The notes under the pieces were generated by a model that did not search any database, was not told the DNA's origin, and saw only the letters and a program-made list of their open reading frames with translations. A stretch of 64,000 nucleotides of DNA from Tribonema minus (lineage: Eukaryota > Sar > Xanthophyceae > Tribonematales > Tribonemataceae). A program made the position numbers and the translations under genes. The stretch lies in NCBI GenBank assembly GCA_017506865.1, contig JAFCMP010000137.1, forward strand, positions 62,001-126,000, read 5' to 3'. Below, piece by piece: positions 44,899 through 56,800 of the stretch (the stretch's first letter is position 1; every line of letters starts with the position of its first letter).

Positions 44899-47800
44899 TC
44901 ATGGGGCCGTTTCCGTGCCGGAGTCCACGTTTGAGGATGACAGGGGGGATGACAGGGGGGACGCGGGGGGGGGGAGTCCCGTGGTGGTGGTGGGGAGGGG
45001 GCCGCTGGCGCGCTGCACAAACTGCAGAAGCGATGGGGTAGGTAAGGGTCAGGGTTAGTGTTGCAAGGGAGGGATGACGAGCATTCGTGAGCCTGCACAT
45101 TGCGCAAGCGCTCGCAGCATGCGCTGCAGTGCTCACGTGAGGCGCAGCAGGTATGCTAGGGCGTGTAGCACAGCCGTGGCTAAGCTGTTGAGTTCACGGC
45201 GCAGCTGAAGTCAGTGCTCTAATGCGCCGAGCAGCCACATAATGCACATGCACGCGTGCACACATTATGGCGCAGAATATGCTCAGGCAGTCTGCTGAGC
45301 CATGCGTACTTCGAAAAGTCAGAGCCAGACTTAATTCAAGGGGTCAGGGTCGTGGTAAGGGTTTGAACAGGGTAAGAGTTAGGGATAAGAAGCTTCAAGT
45401 CGTGCAGCTTGCGCAATGCAGTCAAAGGCCAGAGCAGGCGCTTAGCATGGACTAAGTAAGACGCAATGAAACTGCACAACATTAGTCGCAAGACTCATCG
45501 TTCTTCACAGTGGACTGCACATGGCGCCGTGGGGTGCCAGCTGCTCGGTGTGACTTCACAGCCAATACATACGCACTTTTTTGGGCACATCGCTGCGCAA
45601 ATGCATGTCGCGCCGCGGAGACGTCACAGCGCCTTCCCAGTGCATATATCTCACCTTGTTCCTCACGACAATCTTGTTGAACGGCTGATACGCGCGGTGG
45701 CACAGGTACGCCATGGTCAGCAGCTTGATCACCACCATGCAGATGAACACCCACTGCGGGGCAGCGCGCACGGCACAGCGTGACAGCAGCAGTCGTCGCA
45801 ACGTCAGGATGCGAGGGGTACTTGCTGCCTGAGAGTGCATGCGATGCCTGCTTGGGAGCAGGTGTGGGTGCAGGTGAGCGCAAACGGTTGATAAAAGGGC
45901 AACAGCTGCTAGAACCTGGTCGATCGTTGCATCTGCACGTTCAAGTAACCTGATGACAATTTTCAGGCAACATGTCTCAGGGTTAGGGTTAGGGTTAGCA
46001 ACGCGCGGCCATCATTAGTGGCCTGAAAACACTTCGTAACGCGACTGGGGCCAGCGCACTGATCCTTGCAGCATGTCGTTTGCAGGGATAGTGGTGCTGT
46101 GACAGTGGTGGTACATGTGAAGGTTGCGACTGTTTGTGTGCTCAGGAGGCCGGCCCGTCTTGAGGTATCCTCTGCAAAGTACACTGCATAAGCAGCCCAC
46201 TCTCTGTAATTGTGTTCACTAATGTATCGTGGCGATCAGTGCGTCAGATAGCCCTTGAGTGCCCGGACATTGGCGCATCGGGCTGCATCTCATCTAGTTC
46301 TAGCGCTTTTGGTTGGGGCTCTTGAATGCAAATAAAGGCCAGGCTAGGCATGTTACAGCAACCTTCAGCGCCGATCCGTGCAAGTGCTGATGCAGAGCCT
46401 CAAGGGGGGGATGGAGTTGCATAATCAGGGTGCGGTTGAGCGAAGCATCAGAGTTAGGGCAAGGGCCACAGCAGCCCCCAGTGTAGGGTGACAATGAGAG
46501 CGTGCGGAAGATATTTTAGGATCGGAGTGATGGACAGATTTGGGTCAGGCACCTGCAACGACGCGAGCGTGGGCGAAATGATGCCCCGCTGCTGAATCAC
46601 AAAGGGCGAGGGTTAGGTTAGGGTTAGGTTAGGGTTTGCTGGGCGCTGTGTAGGGTTAGGGTTAGGGTAAACGTAGCGCCTCCAGCACCTGCATGTAGCA
46701 ACCAAGTATGGCTAACGATTAGGGCTGAAGCACAACGCAGCGATTGCACCTGCCACATCTGCTACGGCGTGAGCGTGGGCGTGAGAATCCTTACTGTGGT
46801 TATGGAAATGTTGCGGCCAGGGCTACAGGTGGGGTACATGTTGCGCTTGAAGGGGTTTGTCAGATGATTGCTACATACAGCTGTAAGTCTGCTCTTGCTG
46901 GTCGGTGCCAAGCAAGGAGTGATGCACATGCTGCTGCCTCTCCCAGATCCTTCACAATTACTCCTTACTTTTAAGTCCTGCTCCCTGTTCGTCAGATCAC
47001 GGCTGACGAGCTACTGAGCGTTGAGGTTAGGGTCGGGGTACCTGCCACGCCTGCGACGGCGCGAGCGCGGGCGCGACGGCGCTCCGCAGCGGGCTTACAA
47101 TCTCATATGGGCCAACGCTACTCAGGGTTGCGGTACATGTGGCGCCTGAACGGCGTACATCTAGATCAAGACTGAAGATCTGCTGCAGAGTTGAACTTCG
47201 GGAAAAGCACCTGCCACGCCTGCGACGGCGCGAGCGCGGGCGTGACGACGCTGCACGGGGGGGCTGTGGTTACGTTGCGGCTAGAGTTGGTATTGGGGTG
47301 AGCACAACGCCTGAGGGGGGCACTTCTACACATTGAGGACCGAAATTGAGGCTGAAGAACTAGTGCCAAAGTTGGGAAAAGTCACCTGCCACGCCTGCGA
47401 CGGCGCGAGCGCGGGCGCGACGACGCTCCACGGCAGGCCCTGCACGAGGTACGCCTCGCACGACTGCGGGTCGTCGCCGTGCCAGCTGCTGAGCTGCGTC
47501 TCTGCGCCGTCCGCGCGGATGACGGTGTCCTTGTTGAGGCAGCGCGCCGACAGGACAAAGCGCGCGTTGCCGTACTGCCGGAAGTTCGCCTGAGGCATGC
47601 GTCGCAGTGAGGTTGGGTATGTACGATATTCATTTTTTTGGGGCTGACATAGTGAGGCAGCGCGCCGACCTGATGAACTCGGCGTTGCCGTACTGCCGGA
47701 AGCTTGCCTAGGGCGCGCAATGCAGCGTTGCGTTGGGTGGGGCAGATTGACACCGACAAAAACCAGGAGGCTGCATGATTCTGCTGAGCCAGCTCTTAGC

Positions 47801-50800
47801 CATCTTCCGCACGATGTGCGGGCGCTTCAGCTTTGTCTTACATCACGACACATTAAAAATTTCGGCTTTACAAAGCAAGCAACAATTGCATGTATACGTT
47901 GGGTGCAGAGCTGAACCCTGAACTCAACCTTACCTTAGCAATTTGCGAGCCGTTCAGAGGGTACAAGCGGACTCACGTGTGTGGTGACGGCGCAGTGATT
48001 GCAGATCCACAATGTTCGCATTTTAATTGACTACGCACCACCCTAACCCTCATCCTAACCCTAACACCCAATCCCTAACTCTAGCTAACCCCACTCACGT
48101 GTGTGGTGACGGCGTAGTGGTTGTCGTTGAGCCACTCCTTGGTCTGGCGCAGCTTGTCAAGCCTGGGGCGAGCATGCATGCATGGTTTTGTGAGGGTTAG
48201 GGTAAGGGTAAGCGTTAGGGTTGCATTCACGGTTTGCTTCTAAGAGTAAGGGCCAAGGTTAGGGTTAGGATTAGGGTTAGGGTTTGGAGGTAGGGTCAGG
48301 GTTCGGGTTAGGGCTAGGGTAAGGGTCAGGGCTAATCTAGCACAGTGGGAAAGGACGGGGGACAGCAGGTGCGGTGCACGGCGCAGCACGAGGATCTGGA
48401 GCTGTCGAACCGTTCAGTGCCCACGCTGCACACAAAGAAGGTCATGAGCAAAGCCTCCCGAGTGCTGTTGTGATCAACTGTGCGCGGTTGACAAGAGGTG
48501 CGCGTTGTTGACAGTTGGCACGGTGAGTACCATGCTGATGCCTGACACGAACCATGGGGGAATACGAATGCGCTTTCCAGAAACGATGGTGGCAGGATTT
48601 TTTTTGCGTGCGCGGCCGGCGGCATTGCCGCAGATAACAAAATGATGACGAACGCTGAGCTGTCACTCTGACAACACCAGAAAATTTGCTGTTGCAATGA
48701 CGTTGCGTTCTGATGTAACAATGACATCCTGCGCCCTGAACCCTCACATGGGGCTAGGGTCAGCGCCCTGGCCCGGGTAGCATCAATGCTGACCCGGTCC
48801 ATGCTTTCCTGTCCCACAAGTGCATCGCAGCACGCTGGGCACCCCTGGGGCTGCCTACATAGCTCTGGTTTTGATGAACCAGATTGCTATCATCCAGTAG
48901 ATGACTCTCAAGAGTGTGCAGACACCGCTGCACCCTGGCACAAGCACACTGAAGTCAAATGCCCCCCCTCTGCCAACATGCCCTCTCAAAGCGATGGTGC
49001 CATCAAAGTTCATCTCCAAGAAGAGCTGTGCGCACGAGCTAGCCTCACAGGCGCCAGCGCAGACAACAACATCATGGCACATAACAGCACCAGGCTCTCA
49101 CCACTCCGTCGCGGGCATGGGCACGTCAACTTCAAACGTGCCGTCAGCGCTCCGTATGATGCCCGTGGCCATCTGGTACGTGCGGTCCTCGCTGAAGTAG
49201 TAGATGGCGGTGTAGCCGTGTGCGGACATGCTATTACCGAGTTCCACGGCGCGCGTCTTGCCGTTGATCGCGTCGCCAGTCACCAGGACACCTGCAGCGT
49301 CACAGATTGAAGTTGATCAGCAGAGGCTGGAAGTATGCTTTGAGCACTTTTTGGTTTGAAGCCCTGTTGCATCCATGGACACCTCGAAGGGCAGTGCTGC
49401 ATCTGCAATCTAGCCACAGACGAGGTGATCAAGCTTGACGATGCGCGTCTTGCCGTTGGTGGCGTCGCCCGTAACCGGGACGCCTGGAGCGTCACAGATT
49501 GAAGTGAGTCAGCAGAGGCAGCAGATGCAAAAGCTCTGCGTGAAGTATGCTTCGAGCACGAGTCATTCTAGAAGCACTGTTGGGTCGATGGACACCTCGA
49601 AGGGTATTGTTATGTTTGAAGACAAGGTTGCCAAGCTCCACCACGCGCGTCTTGCCGTTGATCGCGTCGCCAGTCACCGGGACGCCTGGAGCGCGCTCTC
49701 AAGTGCACCACCGACACTGCAGCCTCAACTCTGTCTTACCTTCCATACCCTACATTCCCGACGGCGGCCCGCCCATGGCCTGCGCGTCCGCCCCCACCGA
49801 ACACACGCCACTCACCGCACAACTATGCCCGTGGCTCCGTCATCGCTCACATTGGAAGGGCACAGGTGGTTAACCGCGTCAAGTGCGAGCACGTCGCTGG
49901 CAGCCCGTCGGTGCACCTGCATCATAGCTCCAACTTTGTCATACGATCTCAGACCGTACTATCCCGTCTTACATTTCATACCCTACATACCTGATGGAGG
50001 CCCGCCGGTGGCCTGCGCGTCTGCCCATACGGGGCACGCCACCCACCGCGTGAGCACGTCCGTGGTGCCGTTGATGCTCGTGTTGGAGGGGTGGAGGTGG
50101 CTGATGGGCGTCGTGTTGAAGTAGCGGTCCACCCACTGGCGTGCACCGTAGGCCTGGTACACGGACGCCTTGGTGAGGGCGCTGCGGGGGGGGGCGGGGG
50201 GGGGGGCTGGGGGGCTTTAGCGCATGGAGAGCGTGACTGGCAGCAGGTGTACCCTCTAGCAAGTGCAGTAGGTGTAGGTGTAGTTGATGGCAGGTGTGAC
50301 CGTCTGCAGTAGCTGGCAAGCAGGTGCAGGGGTGGGGCAGTGCTTACAAGCGAGTGTATGTATTGCGGTCCTGCAGCTTTTGTGCACAAAGCGGGCAGCC
50401 CTATTGTGCACAAAGCGGGCAGCCTAAGGACTGTTTGTCCTGCCTGCTTGTGGTGCTTCAGATCTCAGGGCACTGCTGCACGCTGTGATTTGTTAAGCTA
50501 GTTTTGGCAATGCTTGGTTCCACTACTTTGTGGGCAAATAGTGAAGTGCCGCTGCTGTTGCTGATCGTTGGCAAGTCGCCTGACTCGACAACATGCTGGT
50601 CCCGCCACGCTCAGGGCATTCTGCGAGCGAGACATATGCACGCCTGCTTCAGATGCAACTTCAAGAGCATGGGACAGCCAGTGATGACGTGCCCCGCAGC
50701 CACACCCCTGCACATACCCTGCAACATATTCAACGGTACGACTGGCACCGCAGCGGCATCGCGCTGTCATCAATGCCGACGCAAAGATTCTTCAACATCA

Positions 50801-53800
50801 ACCACACCTCGATTCATTCAGGCGCACAACGCGCCATTCTACTTGGGAGCGCATCGCGCATCTGCACTGCAGCGCGCACGTACACACACACACCTGCGTT
50901 GTGTAGCGCAGCCCCGTGGCCAGCGTGTCGCTCACAATGCGCTCGACGCCGGCACTTGCGCCATTTACACCTCAACTCTGTCAATGCGCACTACTTCTAG
51001 GAGTGCAGCGTGCATCCGCACCAAGCACTGCAGCGCACACGCACACACACACCTGCGCGTGTAGCGCAGCCCCGTGGCCAGCGCGTCGCTCACGATGCGC
51101 GCGCCGTTGTCGGCGCTGACGCTAAACGACCTCAACGTCACCCACACCTAAACTCATTCAGGCGCACACACGCACCTGCGCGTGTAGCGCAGCCCCGTGG
51201 CCAACGCATCGCTCACGATGCGCGCGACGCCGGCGTCGGCACCGAGCTGCGCGCGCACGAGCGCGCTGCCGTTTGCGGCAACGAGTGCGCCGCTCGCGTC
51301 GAAGAGCAGCGCGAACTCCGCAAAGAGGGTCTCCTCGAGGCGCCCGAGGTGCTGGCACACGGCGGCCGTCTGCTGAGCACTGGGGGATGAGGCGTTGAGG
51401 AACGCGCGCAGCGTCGTGCTGACCTGCGTTTTTTTTGGGGGGGGAAGGGGGGGGGGGGCACGTTTCGCCATGAGCATTGCAGTTTGGATCTGCATTGGAG
51501 TTTGGATTTGCCTGTGCTGCGTGGTGAAGTGCGTGTGCATTGGCAGGTCTGCCGCAAGAAGTGAAGTCCAAGGACCTGGTAACGTTTCTGTAGCTCTTGT
51601 GCCTGCTGGCCTTATTCTGGGCTGGTACAGCTAGCTTATGAGGCGGAAGAGTCAGAGATGGCGAGCGGGCTATCGGCGAGCGCTTCTCCTTCCAGCCGTG
51701 CTCAATGACACGGGAGTCGCAGCACAGAGGGAAGCGCTGCTTAGCAAAGCAATGAGGGCGGTGGACGGCAGGGGGACCATCAGCAGCGCACATCATCATG
51801 CTGCCGTTGCATACATACCGGTCGACAGCGCGGTGGCTGAGTGCTTGGCCGCCGTGCCTGGTGTGCTGCGACGGATACCAGTGGGTACTGGTGTCCCACG
51901 GGCGCGCAGGGTTTGCGGTTAGGGTTAGGATTAGGGTTAGGGTTAGGGTTAGGGTTAGGGTTACACTGACAGGCATCAGTCCTCGAGTGTACCTCCATAG
52001 CCAGTCACACTTTGTCCGTGTGAGCCGCACAGCTGGCCTTTCTTGCCTGCAGCGCAGACGGGCACGTATATAAAAGGGCAAGGATGCACATTGCTGAGGA
52101 TCACCGAGCATCACCACTAGTAATCTCGTCTCTCACCTGCAAGGTCGTGAGGATGCGCGACGAGAGGTCCATGCCCTGGCGGTAAGCCAAGAACACGTTG
52201 CCGGGCTGCGCGGGGGGGCACCGCAACATCAACATCAGCATTAACATCAACATCAACATCAGCATCAACTTCAAGATCAACATTAGTCTACATTAACATC
52301 AATAACATCATCACCAAACAAGCGTGCACTGCCCCGTGATCACGTCATTAGGCACGCCAGTTGCGTGGGCATGCAACAAATCAGCGTCAACATTAGTCTG
52401 GCCTTCAAAAATGACATTCAAACATTCCGGCAATGCCACGCGACCGTGCTTGCTCAGGCCTTGCAATGCGGCAGCCAGCGGGGCGGCGCCCGTACCGCCG
52501 CTAGCCGAAACATTTAGCTGCAGGCACTGCACTGAGCAGGTACTGAGCAGGTCGATAGGCAAGCCGTGGGCGAGCTACGTGCGCTTTGTTCAAAGCCGAG
52601 CTATACTTCCGACGGCACGGTCTCACGCGTAGTTCCTGGGCTGCGGGCGGCGCTCGTTGTGGCATGTGCCGCCACGCAGGCGAGTGAGCATCTGCAGCAC
52701 CACACGAACATGCGTGCAGCTCGCCGCGTGCGAGGGGGGGCGTGCCATTGCCAAGCTGCATGTACCACATACTTCAACAAAGCTCACGAATGCTCCTCGA
52801 AACTGATGCGTACTGCACGTACTTCAACGTGTACTTCAGAAGTACTCTAGAAGATTTCTGATTGGGTGATCACAAGCGTATACAAAAGACAGGCAGCACA
52901 CTGTGCGAAGTCCCTCCCTGTCCACGGCCTCGCTTCACACGCCAATTGCCTTCACACAATTGGCACCAAACACCGCACGCCTCGAATGACATATGCGCGG
53001 CAGATGCCAAGGCCAATGCGCCCTACCCTTACCCTAACCCTAAACCTAACCCTAAACCTAACCCTAACCCTAACCCTAACCCTAACCCTAACCCTAACCC
53101 TAATCCTAACCCTAACACTAACACTAATCCTAACCCTAACTCTAACCCTGACCCTAACCCTAACCCTGGAATCACCAAAGGCCGTTGTCGTGCGAAGAGT
53201 ACCTACATACCTCCATTGAGTTGCGATCTTCAACGAGGCCGTTCAGATTGTCGGCGGCGGCGTTGCGCACGCTGACGCCGGCCAGCAGGCTGAACACCGC
53301 GACGAGTGCGATGACGCCCAGGTAGTGGCGCCGGTGCGTGAGGCTGCGCAGGAGCTTGAGGTCCACGGCCTGGCCCGCGCGTATGCGCCGCCCCATGGCC
53401 TCCAGGGGGGCCTGTAGTCATTGCAAGGGGGGGGGGGGGGGGGGGGGATTCGATTGTCACAAGGGGGGGGCGGAGGCGGGGGTGTCATGGGGGAGTTTTG
53501 TGGGGCACCCTGAGGCTTGGCACATTGGCCCCTACTACAGATCCTGCCTAAATGATAATGGTCGTGTCTCTGCTCAGTGCACACGCACGTCTAAGCTGCT
53601 CTGCATTTTTTACAGCACTGACTCGGTGTGTGCGTGCACTGCATCACAATGCCGGACTGCCCCCCCTGGACTGGCTTCTAGGGAATGAAGCTGAGCTTTT
53701 CAGAAAGCACTCCATGTACTGTATACCCCCTGCAAGGGGAAGGTGACGCCCCCGACCCAATCAAATCAGCGGTACCACCATACCCCCCAACACTGCGCCC

Positions 53801-56800
53801 AAAACAGAACCTCAAGTACGCAGTCGCTGCGTCGACCCCTCTCCCCCCCCCCGATCAGGGGCTGCTGCTAGGAAGGTCTGACAGTGCAAGAATGCGGTAG
53901 TTACTGCAGCGCTCTCACCAGGAAGAGCCATGTCGTCAGCACCAGCGTCGCGACGTCGGCCATGACGAGAACACCGAGCCGCAGCCACTGGTGCAGCATG
54001 AAGACGGAGGTGCGCTCCGAGCTCTCCTCCACGCCGCGCGAGAGGACGACGGGGGGGCGCCCGGAGCCCGTGGCCTCTACCTACACACCACAGGGGAGAT
54101 TGGGGGGCGGGGGGGGGGGGGGGGGGGGAGTTGACAGACGCTGGAGGGTGACAAAGGTGCAAGGCGGCGCAGCATTGCAGTGGGTGATGCAGGCGCACGC
54201 ATGCGCATCGCTGCAAAGCGGAAGTCGCATGAACCTCGTGTGCAGGAAGCAGGCTCGAGGCAGCAGCGAGCGCTCGAGGTTTGCGCGGCCGCTCCGAGCA
54301 GCAGGCGACCAACGCGTCCGAGCGCGGCCAATCACGTACCCAAAGGTGCGCAGCGGCCAGGTGTTATTCTAACCCTAACCCATTCTAACCCTGACCCAAG
54401 CTGAACCACAACGCCAGGAATTTGATGCAAGGGCAGCTGCGGCCCTACATTCCACCGTCTCGGAGTCTGAGGTCAGGGCTTCAGCAGGCACATGTCTGCC
54501 CAGGCAACGTGACTCTTTTCATTTTATTAACCCCACAAGCCAAACGCCCATCCTTATCATGACGTCAGCAGTGTGCACGTATCACTGCAGACGCATGTAC
54601 GCATTTCCTCGAGCACTGCAGCTACTTGCTGAACTACAGTCGTTGCTGGTGCAGCATCTGTCTGATGCGTCTCACCTCCCCGTCGCCTTCGAACCTGTTG
54701 CGTTGCAGCAACGGACAGCACCAGCGAAAGTCATTGCGGGTGAGACTTACTTCAAGAAGTAGTAGGCGAGGCATCGAGATAGCGGGGCGTTTGCAATTGT
54801 GCCTCTTGAAGAGTTGTTCGCAACCTGACCACAGCACAAAACGGTGCACTTTTAAATTTGGCTGCTCTACCGGCTTGCTAATTTATCGTTTAGATAGAAT
54901 GCTTCATGCAATGTGACAGGACAAGCAGTGTCCTCGGTGCGCTGTTAGCCTCAATTGACGCCGGCCCGCTCTGCGCAACATTGTATATGCGGTGCACCTG
55001 TGACCATGCACATGTGCAAAATTTCCACAAAACTCGCGTACATTCAACCTGGCACATCTGGCAACTTCTGTGAAACTGCAGTGCCCAGCACAGCACAGGC
55101 GGTTCCGCGCTCTCCCGAGTACCAAACCTGGCACACAGGCAAGCTGTGATAATGACGGGGTGCACAGCACGATGAGCGTCCGAGCTGCTGCGCATGATGC
55201 ATGGTGAGCTTCGGCGCGTGTTCCGATTGCACGCGCGCGCCAAACGGCCGACCACTCTTGGGCGCTTTTTTATATGAGGACATTAGCTACTCCACTTCAC
55301 GCACTGTCATGATTTCCACATGCTTTGAAGTATTGCAGAGTAGCAGTGCGTCGAAAGTGCTCGCGATCACGAGCACCAGCACTTCACCTGCGCATTGCTA
55401 GCCGGTACGGCGGAATCAGCTGGATGCGAGCGGCGTCCGCGTCTGAATCCGCAGCGGCTTGATCCATCTTTGCCGCCTGCGCGGCGTCAGCGCCGTAGGG
55501 GCTGAAGCCTGTGGCAGCGCTCATCCACATAGTGCAGCACGGCGTGGTGAGCGCTGCCCCAAGGTGCAAGTATCGCCCTCGCAGAGCACATGCAATCACC
55601 TTTGTAAGTACCGCACAACAGCAGATTACGTGCGAGGGCGGCCGCCAGCAAGCGGTGTCAAACGGAAGCGGGACATGGCGTGCAGCGTACGCATGCAATG
55701 GTGTGGAAGCTTATGCGGTGGAAGGATGTGACTCATTCAGATACTTGTCACGTTGCGGGGCGCGGCGAAGGGCCACAGATGCAGCACGGCAACCAGCAAT
55801 GCCAAGTGCCAAGGGGTCCACTCGGTGCAGGGGGTGCACTGATTCTGAAACTTGGTGGCTATGTGAGCTTGAAAGTTCGTACAATCAGAAGTAAACCATT
55901 TTGTTTCTTGCTGAGGGCGGTCCAACCAACACTAACTGCAAAAGGAGCCTATGCCTTCGCACGCAACGACACGAGGCTGAACCACACTGGATGTCATGAA
56001 CACCTGGCGCCCCCCCCCCTCAAGAAGACCCGTCATTGCCTCTGCCTCCTGGGTCATCAGTGACTCATCACCCATAACCTGTATGCTGCGCAGAAGTCGC
56101 CTGCGGTTACTCTGTGAATCTCCCACGCAACGGCACCCATAAAACGTCATTCTCACCAAGCTGCCCTCGAGCACCAAGAAGTACTACTTCTTCAAGAACT
56201 ACTTCTTGAAGTAGCATAGGAATACACATCTGGACGTATCGCACAGAACGCATCAGCGCTGCACGTTTTGCACATTCCGCCCCTCGCGCGGGAGTACACA
56301 TACAGTACACTCTAGTACGCGAGGAGTCCACTCGCCTTGCACGAGCGTGTCCTGCACGGTCCGCTTGCCGTTGTAGAAGCTGTCCACGGTGAGCATCGAG
56401 CTCGCCGCGGACGTGAGCCACGTATGTTCAGTTTCATTTGTAACCGTTTCTCGCCGTCTTTGGTACACGCCGCCCAGGCCGTCGAGAGAGATGCTGATGA
56501 GCGATGTGGCCGACGCCTGCGAGGGGTAGGGGGTTAGGGTTTGCGCGCGTGTAGGGTTAGGGTTTGCACGCAGGGTGACGGATCGACGTTTTGCTGTTGG
56601 TGTTTGCACTGGGGCACCAGACGGTGCGCATATGACCCGCCACCGTACCGCCACCTTGCGTACACAACCTGACAGGGCATAGAAAGACTCGTCTTCAACC
56701 AGATGTGCATGATCTATTGGAAGGGGCATTGGCGGCAGCAGCACAAGAAACGCCGCTTCCCACGCAAGTTGGACCGTAAACTCAACATCCTGACCCTGGC

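Noticed and set aside
52219..52310. CRISPR-like array
   Set aside because: It is a hexamer microsatellite without spacers, in a eukaryotic intron.
52866..53275. Frames coding TLTLTL or PNPNPN repeats
   Set aside because: They are translations of the CCCTAA array inside gene B intron 12.
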